Source: Methylophaga sp. OBS1 (GTDB taxonomy: Bacteria > Pseudomonadota > Gammaproteobacteria > Nitrosococcales > Methylophagaceae). From it: DNA of 64,000 nt. Shown one piece after another: positions 36,488 to 46,133 of the stretch. The stretch's first letter is position 1; each line of letters starts with the position of its first letter. A program made the position numbers and the translations under genes. The notes under the pieces are model-generated. The model did no database searches, had not been told where the DNA came from, and worked only from the letters and a program-made list of their open reading frames with translations. Location of the stretch: assembly GCF_026319365.1 (NCBI RefSeq), contig NZ_JAPDMS010000004.1, forward strand, positions 248,001 through 312,000. Direction: 5' to 3'.

Positions 36488-37738
36488 TCAATCCTGCCCG
36501 AATAGGTCCCGGGTGTAGACTTTGTCGCGGATATCGATGATGTCATCAGTCAATCTATTCGCGAGTACAACATCCGCTTTTTGCTTGAATGTTGCCAAGT
36601 CCTTGATGACTGCAGAGCGGAAAAAAGTGTCGTCTTCGAGCACAGGTTCATAAACCACAACTTCAATCCCTTTCGCCTTGATGCGTTTCATCACACCCTG
36701 AATAGCGGAAGCCCGGAAATTATCCGATCCCGCCTTCATGACCAGGCGGTAAATACCGACGACTTTGGGATTGCGTTTGATAATGGATTCGGCAATAAAA
36801 TCTTTTCTTGTGGTATTGGCATCAACAATCGCTTTGATTAGATTGTTAGGTACATCTTCATAGTTGGCTAGCAGCTGTCGGGTATCTTTGGGCAGGCAAT
36901 AGCCTCCATAGCCAAAAGACGGGTTGTTGTAGTGATTGCCTATTCTCGGATCCAGTCCAACCCCCTCAATGATCTGGCGGGTATCCAGGCTATGTGTTTC
37001 GGCATAGGTGTCGAGCTCATTAAAATAAGCGACTCGCATAGCAAGGTAGGTATTGGAAAAAAGCTTGATGGCTTCTGCTTCGGTGCTGTCTGTGAAAAGG
37101 ACCGGGATGTCTTTTTTCTCAGCGCCTTCAATTAGCAGTTGAGCAAACTGTTCAGCCCTTTGGCTGCGTTCACCCACGACGATCCTGGATGGATAGAGAT
37201 TATCGTGAAGGGCTTTGCCTTCTCTCAGAAACTCTGGCGAGAAAATAATTTGTGGGGATGACTTCGTGCTCTCACCCCAGCCCTCTCCTTTCTGGAGAGA
37301 GGGAGCACCGGATTGTTTGGCTTTGCTCGCAATGACTTTGGTTTGATATTTACTTTTGATGGACTCGGTATAACCAACCGGAACGGTCGACTTGATCACC
37401 ATCGCCGCATTTGGATTGATCTCTATTACGTCTTCAATCACAGCCTCAACGCTTTTGGTGTTGAAATAGTTGGTATCGGGGTCGTAATCGGTTGGGGTGG
37501 CGATAATGACGAAGTCTGCATCAGCGTAGGCTTTTTGCTTATTGAGCGTTGCGGTAAAGTTAAGCTGCTTGTTATCCAGAAAGTCCTGAATTTCCGTGTC
37601 TTCAATGGGCGAACGTCTGTTGTTCAGTTGCTTCACTTTGTCTTCAATAATATCTAAAGCAACGACTTCATGACGCTGAGCAAGCAGCACAGCAAGAGAT
37701 AACCCTACATATCCGGTTCCGGCAACAGCAATTTTCAT
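36488..37738 (-). CDS. ugd: UDP-glucose 6-dehydrogenase with repeat-derived insertion
   Basis: Oxidises UDP-glucose to UDP-glucuronate, a glycan building block. It has the NAD-binding GTGYVGLS at residues 7-14, the [24 protein letters not shown] region, and the catalytic Cys in [15 protein letters not shown]. The ATG at 37736-37738 with GAG 6 nt upstream gives 416 residues; a start at 37792 would add non-family residues. Compared with E. coli Ugd, residues of about 134-163 are extra, read from dispersed-repeat DNA ([19 protein letters not shown]) inserted in frame before the conserved IIFSPEF strand. Both flanks and all catalytic motifs are intact, so it is probably active, but folding with the extra loop is untested. 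Confidence 0.93.
   Translation of the reverse strand: MKIAVAGTGYVGLSLAVLLAQRHEVVALDIIEDKVKQLNNRRSPIEDTEIQDFLDNKQLNFTATLNKQKAYADADFVIIATPTDYDPDTNYFNTKSVEAVIEDVIEINPNAAMVIKSTVPVGYTESIKSKYQTKVIASKAKQSGAPSLQKGEGWGESTKSSPQIIFSPEFLREGKALHDNLYPSRIVVGERSQRAEQFAQLLIEGAEKKDIPVLFTDSTEAEAIKLFSNTYLAMRVAYFNELDTYAETHSLDTRQIIEGVGLDPRIGNHYNNPSFGYGGYCLPKDTRQLLANYEDVPNNLIKAIVDANTTRKDFIAESIIKRNPKVVGIYRLVMKAGSDNFRASAIQGVMKRIKAKGIEVVVYEPVLEDDTFFRSAVIKDLATFKQKADVVLANRLTDDIIDIRDKVYTRDLFGQD
37250..37339. repeat. Dispersed-repeat DNA inserted in ugd
   Basis: This stretch holds two motifs known as intergenic repeats in many bacteria: CCCTCTCC-N5-GGAGAGAGGG, a hairpin at 37281-37303 with CTCACCCCAG beside it, and GATTGTTTGGCTTTGCTCGC (37311-37330), complement of the GCGAGCAAAG type. 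Length is a multiple of three with no stop, so the ugd frame continues. Confidence 0.75.
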
Positions 37739-37819
37739 CTCGAACTCTTTAGTATTTTTAATTGATATCAGTGTTGAAGGTTCGCGTTTCACGAATATGA
37801 CAGTTATTAAAGAGTTGTA

Positions 37820-39757
37820 CTATTCTACTGTCACTGACTTGGCAAGATTCCGTGGCTGGTCAACATCTGTGCCTTTGATCAGAGCAACATGGTAGCTGAG
37901 TAATTGCAGCAAGATGTTGTAGGTGATGGGCGCTGTGATGCGGCCAACATTGGTAGTGGCTTTGACAACCTTGAAACTGGCTTCCGAACTGATATCACTG
38001 CGCTCATCCTCAAATACGATCATCTGTCCACCACGGGCTTTAACTTCCTGCAGATTGGATTTGAGTTTCTCCAGCAGATCATCCAGCGGTGCAATGGCAA
38101 TCACCGGCATCATCTCATCAATCAGTGCCAGAGGACCGTGTTTGAGTTCACCTGCGGGATAGGCTTCGGCATGAATATAGCTGATCTCTTTCAACTTAAG
38201 CGCACCTTCCAGCGCAATCGGGTACATTGTGCCACGCCCCAGGAACAAGGCGTGTTGCTTGTCGGCAAAGTCTTCCGAGATCTGGCGAATTTCCTCTTCG
38301 TGCCCCAGGGCCATCGTGATGAGGTTGGGTAGTTTCTGTAAACCACCTGCAATCATGGCCTCCCGACCTTCATCGAGTCGGTTTTGAACTTTACCAATGC
38401 TCGTCAGCAATAATGCCAGGGCGACCAGTTGCGTCGTGAATGCCTTGGTCGAGGCGACACCAATTTCTGGGCCGGCATGGGTCAAAAACACCAGATCTGC
38501 TTCGCGGGTCAGGCTGCTTTCTGCCACGTTACAGATACTGAGCGTGGGGATATTGAGTGCTTGAGCATCAGTAAGATCAGGCTTGTTGAGATGCGCCTTG
38601 GGATCATCACTGGCACGACGTCGCAATTCAGTTGATTTGTTCTGACGCAGCGCATTGATTTGCTGCAATGCAGCCAGAGTATCCGCCGTTTCGCCGGACT
38701 GACTGATGGTCACAAACAAGGTGTGATTTTCAATCACCGGATTGCGATAGCGGAATTCACTGGCCACTTCTACCTGGCAGGGCACGCCGATAATATCCTC
38801 AGCCCAGTACTTAGCCACCATACCGGCATGATAACTGGTGCCACAGGCAATAATATGGATACGGTTTACGCTGGCAAATACAGACTCTGCATTATGACCA
38901 AAGCTTGATACCAGAATCTGATCCTGGGTCATGCGACCTTCCAGCGTATCAATGACCGCCTGGGGCTGCTCGAAGATCTCTTTATGCATGTAGTGACGGT
39001 GGGCACCCAACTCTACCGAGGTGAGATTCAGGTTGGAATGCTTGACAGGACGTTCCACCCGCTCACCTGTCAGCACATTAAATATTTCCACTCTGTCTCG
39101 AGTCAGGCGGGCAACATCACCATCTTCTAGGAAAATGAAATTCTGTGTGACAGGTAATAGAGCAGATACATCGGAGGCAATAAAGTGTTCGCCGATACCG
39201 ACACCAATCACTAAAGGACTGCCTTTTCTGGCTGCCACCAGGGTGTCGGGATTATTGGTTGCCACCACACCCAAGGCATAAGCCCCTTCAAAGGATTGGA
39301 TTGATGCCATGACAGCTTCAAGCAGATCGTCTGTACTTTCGAGTTGTTGAAAGATTTCGTGCGCGACCACTTCCGTATCGGTTTCAGAGGTGAAACGATA
39401 ACCCGCGGCAAGCTGTTGGTTTTTTAGTGACTGATAGTTTTCGATAATGCCATTGTGAACCACCGCCACTTTGTTATTACAAATGTGCGGATGAGCATTA
39501 TTTTCAGAGGGCACGCCATGGGTGGCCCAGCGTGTATGGGCTATGCCGAGTTGCCCGGAAAAGGGTTCTTCAAGCGCAGCGATTTTGTTTTCCAACTGCT
39601 TGATTTTGCCCATCGCACGCACGCGCTGGAGATTATTGTCCGTATCCAGCAATGCGACACCGGATGAGTCATAGCCACGGTACTCCAACCTTCTGAGCCC
39701 CTCCATCAGGATGGGGGCAACATTACGCTCGGCGATTCCTCCGACAATTCCACACAC
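37820..39757 (-). CDS. glmS: Glucosamine-fructose-6-phosphate aminotransferase (isomerizing)
   Basis: Makes glucosamine-6-phosphate, the entry to UDP-GlcNAc. The GTG start gives MCGIVGG, so Cys2 becomes the N-terminal nucleophile of the glutaminase domain (residues 2-240, RGYDSSG, HTRWATHG). Two SIS domains follow, with ACGTSYHAG, SQSGETADT and the C-terminal end NLAKSVTVE. The protein has 645 residues against 609 in E. coli. About 30 of the extra residues (around 366-406, containing ELRRRASDDPKAHL) lie in the first SIS domain between ADTLAAL and SICNV. The rest is canonical and the enzyme should be active. Confidence 0.96.
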   Translation of the reverse strand: MCGIVGGIAERNVAPILMEGLRRLEYRGYDSSGVALLDTDNNLQRVRAMGKIKQLENKIAALEEPFSGQLGIAHTRWATHGVPSENNAHPHICNNKVAVVHNGIIENYQSLKNQQLAAGYRFTSETDTEVVAHEIFQQLESTDDLLEAVMASIQSFEGAYALGVVATNNPDTLVAARKGSPLVIGVGIGEHFIASDVSALLPVTQNFIFLEDGDVARLTRDRVEIFNVLTGERVERPVKHSNLNLTSVELGAHRHYMHKEIFEQPQAVIDTLEGRMTQDQILVSSFGHNAESVFASVNRIHIIACGTSYHAGMVAKYWAEDIIGVPCQVEVASEFRYRNPVIENHTLFVTISQSGETADTLAALQQINALRQNKSTELRRRASDDPKAHLNKPDLTDAQALNIPTLSICNVAESSLTREADLVFLTHAGPEIGVASTKAFTTQLVALALLLTSIGKVQNRLDEGREAMIAGGLQKLPNLITMALGHEEEIRQISEDFADKQHALFLGRGTMYPIALEGALKLKEISYIHAEAYPAGELKHGPLALIDEMMPVIAIAPLDDLLEKLKSNLQEVKARGGQMIVFEDERSDISSEASFKVVKATTNVGRITAPITYNILLQLLSYHVALIKGTDVDQPRNLAKSVTVE

Positions 39758-39915
39758 GTTGAATAATCCCTCGTTCGTTCAAAACTGCATTATACAGAAC
39801 AACGGTTTCTTTATAGTTGAAATGGTTTTGAAAAGGCGGGGTTGGGCTCATTTATTTTGTCCCCTCCCGCTCATTCATTGTCCCCTCCCTCTGTCATCCA
39901 ATACCCCATAATTCT

Positions 39916-39980
39916 GTCACACTGAGCCTGTCGAAGGATCTCTCCGAGCTCTGAGATACCTCGCTTACGCTCGGTATGAC
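39916..39980. repeat. Dispersed palindromic repeat, copy C
   Basis: 65 bp from GTCACACTGAGCCTGTCG to CGCTCGGTATGAC, same orientation as copy A. Its last bases GACAAAAAG merge into the 19-bp array that follows. It lies 159 bp upstream of the glmS start. Confidence 0.83.
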
Positions 39981-40150
39981 AAAAAGCAGGTGGGTTGGGA
40001 AAAAAACAGGCTGACATACAAAAGCCCAGTCCATTAACAAAAGACAAGGTGACAGACAAAAAGCCAGTCGGCAGACAAAAGACCGTTCAAATAACAAAAG
40101 ACGAAGCAGCACACAAAAGAACAGTCAACTAAGAAAATACAGGACAGGAC
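39979..40150. repeat. Diverged tandem array with 19-bp period
   Basis: ACAAAAG or ACAAAAAG begins at 40018, 40037, 40056, 40075, 40094 and 40113, exactly 19 bp apart, followed by a related AGAAAAT at 40132. Two weaker units lie before (39979, 39998). The 12 bases after each core are variable. No reading frame uses it, since 19 is not a multiple of three. It occupies the 512-bp gap between the WbpM-like gene (ends 40270) and glmS (starts 39757). I see nothing else of note from 40151 to 40269. Confidence 0.75.
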
Positions 40151-40269
40151 GGTGCTCAAACCGGTAGGCAGGTCTGTAGGACGTGGTCACTATGGCAGAA
40201 ACACGTCAGTTAACAGAAGGCATTTCATTCCGGGGCTGAGAGTGATGTCTGCCCTTTTAGAGGGCCTGT

Positions 40270-42225
40270 CTAATGCAGTTCTTTCACTGGCTCGGATTGC
40301 AACCAGTCTGTTAGATCACACTGCGGTTTAAAGCCATCGATGGTGGTTAACAGCAGCTGCCGTGATCGGGCACTATCATCTGTTTCGTTTGCCTGGGTCA
40401 GTTCATCCAGCGTGAGTTGCAATGTTTGCCAGGGGATGACCATTTCCTGCGCCCGCCTGATTTTAGGGTGTGCGGTTTCCGTGACGTTATCGCCAATCAA
40501 CAGTTCTTCGTAAAGCTTTTCCCCCGGCCTTAGTCCAGTGAACTGAATTTCAATATCCCCATCAGGGTGATGCTCATCCCTCACACTGAAACCGCTCAAA
40601 TGCACCATTCTTCTGGCTAATTCCAGGATTTTGACCGGTTCCCCCATATCCAGCACAAACACATCCCCTCCCTGCCCCATGGCACCGGCCTGGATAACCA
40701 GTTCCGCCGCTTCGGGGATAGTCATAAAGTAGCGAATGATTTCCGGGTCAGTGACGGTAACCGGGCCACCAGCCGCAATTTGCTCGCGAAACAAGGGAAC
40801 GACGGAACCGGATGAGCCCAGTACATTACCAAAGCGGACCATGGTGAAGCGGGTTTGTTGGTGCAATTCCGGAGATTGTGCTAATGCCTGCAGGACCAGT
40901 TCAGCAAGGCGTTTGGTGGCGCCCATGGTATTGGTTGGTCTCACTGCCTTATCAGTTGAGACGAGCACAAAGGTTTCCACTTTGCATTTGATCGCCGCCT
41001 GAGCCGTGTGCAAAGTGCCGAATACATTGTTTCGAATACCTTCATTGGTATTTCTCTCGACGATGGGCACATGCTTATAGGCAGCGGCATGATAAATGGT
41101 CTGAACCCGGAAATGTTCACAGACTGATTCAACACGGTTTTGATTTAATACCGATCCCAGAACTGGTATCAAGGAAACCGTTGAGTTAAATTTTTCCAGT
41201 TCTTTTTCGATTTGATACAGACTAAACTCGCTGATTTCATACAGTATCAGCGTTTGAGGTGACAGATGCATAATCTGACGGCATAACTCGGAACCAATTG
41301 AGCCGCCGGCACCGGTGACCATCACGACCTTGTCTGTGATATTACTGTGCAGCAGGGTTTGATCCGGCGCGACGGGTTCCCTGCCCAGCAAATCGCCTAT
41401 GTCCACTTCCTGAATATCAGAGACTTCAATTTTGCCTTCAGCAATATCCATCAAGTCAGGCAAGGTGCGGACATGCACTGGATACTGTTCCAGCTGCTGC
41501 AGAATCTCACTGCGTCTTCTGCGGCTCGCTGAGGGCATCGCCAGCAAGATGTCCCGAACATGATAACGTTCTATCAGCCCGACCAGTTGCTCAAAAGGGT
41601 AGACCGTCAGTCCATTAATCTGCTGATTCCGTAACGATGTATCGTCATCGATAAAAGCCACGGGACGCATCTGATTACTCATTTTGAGCATCGCAGCCAG
41701 TTGAGCACCCGCCTGTCCCGCTCCGTAAACCAGTACCGGGGGAACATATCGTTCGGTATGAAGATCGGCCCAGTTCTGTTGCTGGCTGTGAGTGAAAAGC
41801 CATCGGGCCAGCATCCGGCTACCGCCGACAAACAACATGACAATCACTGCATTGATGCCATAAACCGTTCTTGGAACCAGCCCCGAGAACTCTCCCGCCG
41901 CCAGAACGACCACGGCAAAAATGAGGGAAAACAGGAGCACTGCACGGCTGATAGCCCACAGCGCATCAATACCGATATAGCGAATAACCGCTCTGTAAAG
42001 ACCGGATTTGATAAAGACGGGGACAGCGATGAGGGGGGCCAGCAGGAATATCCATAGCTGCTCACCTGGCGGAGAATAAAACTCACCTAGACGCAGTGAA
42101 AAAGCCAACCACAATGAAGCGATAACGGCCAGAACATCAACACTGATACTGATGACACGTTTCACTCGGCGTGAACGGTTGAGGAACCACTGCCCCAGTG
42201 AGGTGATTGCTGATGATTGCTTCAA
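40270..42225 (-). CDS. WbpM/PglF-type nucleotide-sugar 4,6-dehydratase (membrane)
   Basis: A 651-residue inner-membrane protein. About four transmembrane segments (residues 25-140) are followed by a CoA-binding-like Rossmann domain (VLVYGAGQAGAQLA, near 165) and the catalytic SDR domain (MVTGAGGSIGSELCRQI, near 300). The active-site segment reads LVSTDKAVRPTNTMGATKRLAE, the short form of this family with Met in place of the usual Tyr. Such enzymes convert UDP-GlcNAc to UDP-4-keto-6-deoxy-GlcNAc, the substrate for the PglE-like aminotransferase at 19825. The start is TTG at 42223-42225 behind GGAA. It is the last gene of the rfb-side operon. Confidence 0.93.
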   Translation of the reverse strand: MKQSSAITSLGQWFLNRSRRVKRVISISVDVLAVIASLWLAFSLRLGEFYSPPGEQLWIFLLAPLIAVPVFIKSGLYRAVIRYIGIDALWAISRAVLLFSLIFAVVVLAAGEFSGLVPRTVYGINAVIVMLFVGGSRMLARWLFTHSQQQNWADLHTERYVPPVLVYGAGQAGAQLAAMLKMSNQMRPVAFIDDDTSLRNQQINGLTVYPFEQLVGLIERYHVRDILLAMPSASRRRRSEILQQLEQYPVHVRTLPDLMDIAEGKIEVSDIQEVDIGDLLGREPVAPDQTLLHSNITDKVVMVTGAGGSIGSELCRQIMHLSPQTLILYEISEFSLYQIEKELEKFNSTVSLIPVLGSVLNQNRVESVCEHFRVQTIYHAAAYKHVPIVERNTNEGIRNNVFGTLHTAQAAIKCKVETFVLVSTDKAVRPTNTMGATKRLAELVLQALAQSPELHQQTRFTMVRFGNVLGSSGSVVPLFREQIAAGGPVTVTDPEIIRYFMTIPEAAELVIQAGAMGQGGDVFVLDMGEPVKILELARRMVHLSGFSVRDEHHPDGDIEIQFTGLRPGEKLYEELLIGDNVTETAHPKIRRAQEMVIPWQTLQLTLDELTQANETDDSARSRQLLLTTIDGFKPQCDLTDWLQSEPVKELH

Positions 42226-42289
42226 ACTATCATTCCGTCGATTGAAAGTATCAGGTCATTATTTCATGCCTTATCCAGCAACGGCAAAA

Positions 42290-43180
42290 CTATAGTTTCA
42301 AATCCTGCATTACCAGCTTCAGACTGTGACGCCAGTCGGGCATACGAATACCAAACTGACGCTCTATCCGGGCGTTATCAAGAACAGAAAAGCCGGGGCG
42401 CATGGCAGCCGTTGGATACTCGCTGGTAGCAATCGCATTGACAACAGGTACGGTTTGACCTTCTGCCGCCAGCGCCTCAAATATAGCCTTGGCAAACTCA
42501 CTCCAGGATGTGGCACCGCTATTGGTCAGGTGATAAATCCCTGTTTGTTGTTGCCAGAATGAGGGACCCTGCTGTCTGGACAAAACAACCACGGCGGATA
42601 CGGCCTCAGCGATGTGTCTTGACCAGGTTGGTGAGCCAATCTGGTCGCTGACGATGTTTAATGACGCTTTTTCTGAAGCCAGTCGTCTCATGGTATTGAG
42701 GAAGTTTTTACCATGCAGGCCATATACCCAGCTTGTTCGAAAAATGCAGTGCATCGCACCACTTTTCTGGATAGCCACCTCACCAGCCAGCTTACTCTGA
42801 CCATAAACATTGACGGGGTGCGCTGTATCATTTTCAGTCCAGGGCTGGCTCCCCTGACCATCAAATACATAGTCTGTGGAAAAATGGATCATTGGGATCC
42901 CCATTAACGCACACGCTTTGGCTATTGCCCCCGGAGCGCTGGCGTTGACCTGCCAGGCCAGCTCAATTTCCTGCTCGGCCTGATCAACGGCAGTATAAGC
43001 CGCTGCATTGATCACCAGATCAGGTTGAAACTGACGAATTTTTTCAGCGATGATTTTTTCATCTGATCGCAAATCGAGTGCTTCCCGGTCAGGCATTACC
43101 AGCTTGGCCAAAGGTCCCAGACTTCTTACCAGTTCATATCCGATCTGGCCAGTCGCACCGAGGAGCAGTATGCGACTCAT
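42290..43180 (-). CDS. rfbD: dTDP-4-dehydrorhamnose reductase
   Basis: Last step of dTDP-L-rhamnose synthesis, using NAD(P)H. The 296-residue SDR protein has ILLLGATGQIGYELV, INAAAYTAVDQAE, HFSTDYVFDG and the catalytic YGQSKLAGE. The C-terminal RPGFSVLDNARIERQFG is typical. It overlaps rfbC by 4 bp. The order of transcription is rfbB-rfbA-rfbC-rfbD. Confidence 0.96.
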   Translation of the reverse strand: MSRILLLGATGQIGYELVRSLGPLAKLVMPDREALDLRSDEKIIAEKIRQFQPDLVINAAAYTAVDQAEQEIELAWQVNASAPGAIAKACALMGIPMIHFSTDYVFDGQGSQPWTENDTAHPVNVYGQSKLAGEVAIQKSGAMHCIFRTSWVYGLHGKNFLNTMRRLASEKASLNIVSDQIGSPTWSRHIAEAVSAVVVLSRQQGPSFWQQQTGIYHLTNSGATSWSEFAKAIFEALAAEGQTVPVVNAIATSEYPTAAMRPGFSVLDNARIERQFGIRMPDWRHSLKLVMQDLKL

Positions 43181-43722
43181 GGATAAGCCTCAGCCTCTGT
43201 AAATGGTCTGCCCTGCTGGTCTTTATCCGATAAAATTGGGGCTGATGTCAGTGGCCAATCGATACCGAGATCCGGATCATTCCACAGTAAGGTTCGCTCG
43301 TACTCAGGCGCATAAAAGTCGGTGGTTTTATACAGAAACTCAGCACGCTCACTCAAAACCAGAAAACCATGGGCGAAACCCGGCGGAATCCACATCTGTT
43401 CATGATTGTCTGCGCTCAGAATGGTACTCACCGAGTGCCCAAAATAAGCAGAGCTTTTTCTCATATCCACCGCCACATCAAAGACCTCACCACTGATGAC
43501 CCTGACCAGCTTTCCCTGTGGCTGATGAATCTGATAATGCAGGCCCCTCAGTACATTTCTGACTGACGCAGAGTGATTGTCCTGGACAAACTCGACATCT
43601 GTGTCGAGCAACTGGCTCAAAACACGACGATTATAGGTCTCCATAAAAAAACCACGTTCATCGCTGAAAACACGTGGTTTAAGGATTTTGACATCAGGGA
43701 TTGCTGTTTCACATGCTTCCAT
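43177..43722 (-). CDS. rfbC: dTDP-4-dehydrorhamnose 3,5-epimerase
   Basis: Cupin-fold epimerase of 181 residues: RVFSDERGFFMETYN, the catalytic His in LRGLHYQIHQPQGKLV, and IPPGFAHGFLVLSERAEFLYKTTDFY with its Tyr. It directly abuts rfbA (stop 43723) and overlaps rfbD by 4 bp. Confidence 0.96.
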   Translation of the reverse strand: MEACETAIPDVKILKPRVFSDERGFFMETYNRRVLSQLLDTDVEFVQDNHSASVRNVLRGLHYQIHQPQGKLVRVISGEVFDVAVDMRKSSAYFGHSVSTILSADNHEQMWIPPGFAHGFLVLSERAEFLYKTTDFYAPEYERTLLWNDPDLGIDWPLTSAPILSDKDQQGRPFTEAEAYP

Positions 43723-44603
<881 letters not shown>

Positions 44604-44607
<4 letters not shown>

Positions 44608-45674
44608 GACTTTCCTCCCAAACCGAGTCTCTGTTGCTGGTAACTACCGTCGATGATGTGTTGATTCCAACTACGATTGTCTAAATACCACTCGACGGTT
44701 TTTCTTAAACCGGACTCAAAGGTTTCACGAGGCTGCCAGCCCAGTTCCTTTTGAATTTTTGTGGCATCAATTGCGTAGCGTAAATCATGACCCGGGCGGT
44801 CAGTCACAAAATGAATCAAATCTTTATGCGGTTTGTAATCAGAGTCTGGCAATAAATCATCCAGGATCTCACACAGCGTGTACACCACATCCAGATTGGT
44901 ATACTCGTTAAAGCCACCAATATTGTAACTTTCTCCGAGTTTCCCTTTTTCAAATACCAACTGTAGTGCTTCAACATGATCATCAACATACAGCCAGTCC
45001 CGAATATTTTGACCGTTTCCATATACCGGCAAGGCTTTACCTGCAAGTGCATTATTGATCATCAACGGAATCAGTTTTTCCGGAAACTGGTAGGGACCGT
45101 AATTATTGGAACAATTCGTCAATACAACCGGTAGCCCGTATGTATGATGCCAGGCGCGAACCAGATGGTCACTGCCTGCTTTAGTGGCGGAATAGGGTGA
45201 GTTCGGTTGATAGGCCGTGGTTTCAGTGAACAACCCGTTTTCGCCCAGCGAACCATATACCTCATCTGTAGAAATATGATGGAAGCGGAAGGCCTTTTTT
45301 TGATCAGGCTGCAACGCTGACCAGTAATTTCTGGCCGCTTCCAGCATGGTATATGTGCCTACCAGATTAGTCTGAACAAACTCTGCCGGCCCATCAATGG
45401 ATCGATCGACATGTGATTCTGCCGCGAGATGCATGATACCCGTTGGCTGATACTCGGAGAAGACCTCAGCCATCTTGGCTGCATCACAGATATCAGCCTG
45501 AATAAAATGATAGTTGGGATGCGCCTCGATCTCGCTAAGAGATTCAAGGTTGCCCGCATAGGTGAGCTTATCGATATTGACGACAGCGTAATCGGTCTGA
45601 CGGATTAAATGACGGATAAGTGCAGAACCAATAAAACCGGCTCCGCCAGTAATGAGTAATGTTTTTTGAGTCAC
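44604..45674 (-). CDS. rfbB: dTDP-glucose 4,6-dehydratase
   Basis: Forms dTDP-4-keto-6-deoxyglucose, the branch point for rhamnose and for the amino sugar of the VioA-like enzyme. The 356-residue SDR shows [40 protein letters not shown] and the catalytic YSATKAGSD. The start appears to be GTG at 45672-45674 with only a weak ribosome-binding site. It is the first gene of the rfbBACD-dehydratase operon and lies 118 bp from tRNA-Arg. Confidence 0.96.
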
Positions 45675-45702
45675 AGCTTAGATTCAGTAATTGAGTTCAG
45701 GT

Positions 45703-45724
45703 AGTGCTAGGCGAATGTAGCACT
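45703..45724 (-). terminator. Small hairpin between tRNA-Arg and rfbB
   Basis: AGTGCTA (45703-45709) and TAGCACT (45718-45724) form a 7-bp stem with an 8-nt loop. It lies downstream of the tRNAs on their strand but has no U-run, so it may be a weak terminator or processing structure. Confidence 0.3.
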
Positions 45725-45792
45725 GGGGCCGTTATTACTCAACTTAATCCGTTGATGCTGCATATTAGAAGGGGGAGTGAACGACAGGCAAG

Positions 45793-45869
45793 TGGCGCGC
45801 CCGGCAGGACTCGAACCTGCTACCCTCGGCTTAGAAGGCCGATGCTCTATCCAGATGAGCTACGGGCGC
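45793..45869 (-). tRNA. tRNA-Arg(UCU)
   Basis: 77 nt on the minus strand with CCA encoded. Acceptor GCGCCCG pairs with CGGGCGC, the D arm is GCTC...GAGC, and the anticodon loop CTTCTAA in a TCGGC/GCCGA stem gives anticodon TCT. The T arm is GCAGG-TTCGAGT-CCTGC. It reads AGA codons. Confidence 0.95.
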
Positions 45870-45915
45870 ATCGTGACATGTGGTCTAAGCGAGGACAAAG
45901 AAAAAAGTAGGGAAG

Positions 45916-45992
<77 letters not shown>

Positions 45993-46133
45993 ACTTGTTT
46001 TCGAGAAGTCATCCTCGAAGAAGGCGAAATAATACGTTGTTCCCCAGACAGAGTCAACGCTTGATTTGATATTTTTTGCTGTTCACGACGACTCATGCGA
46101 TCATAGCCGCTTTTGCAAGTCCGGGACCCCTGA

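Noticed and set aside
18121..39980. Insertion sequence or transposon
   Set aside because: No transposase gene or long terminal inverted repeats; the repeats are short palindromes only.
39871..40112. Short frames of 62 and 72 codons on the minus strand near glmS
   Set aside because: They are read from the palindromic repeat and the 19-bp array, with no ribosome-binding site or family likeness.
39979..40150. CRISPR array
   Set aside because: The 19-bp period has only a 7-bp conserved core and no 24-40 bp direct repeats; no cas genes are present.
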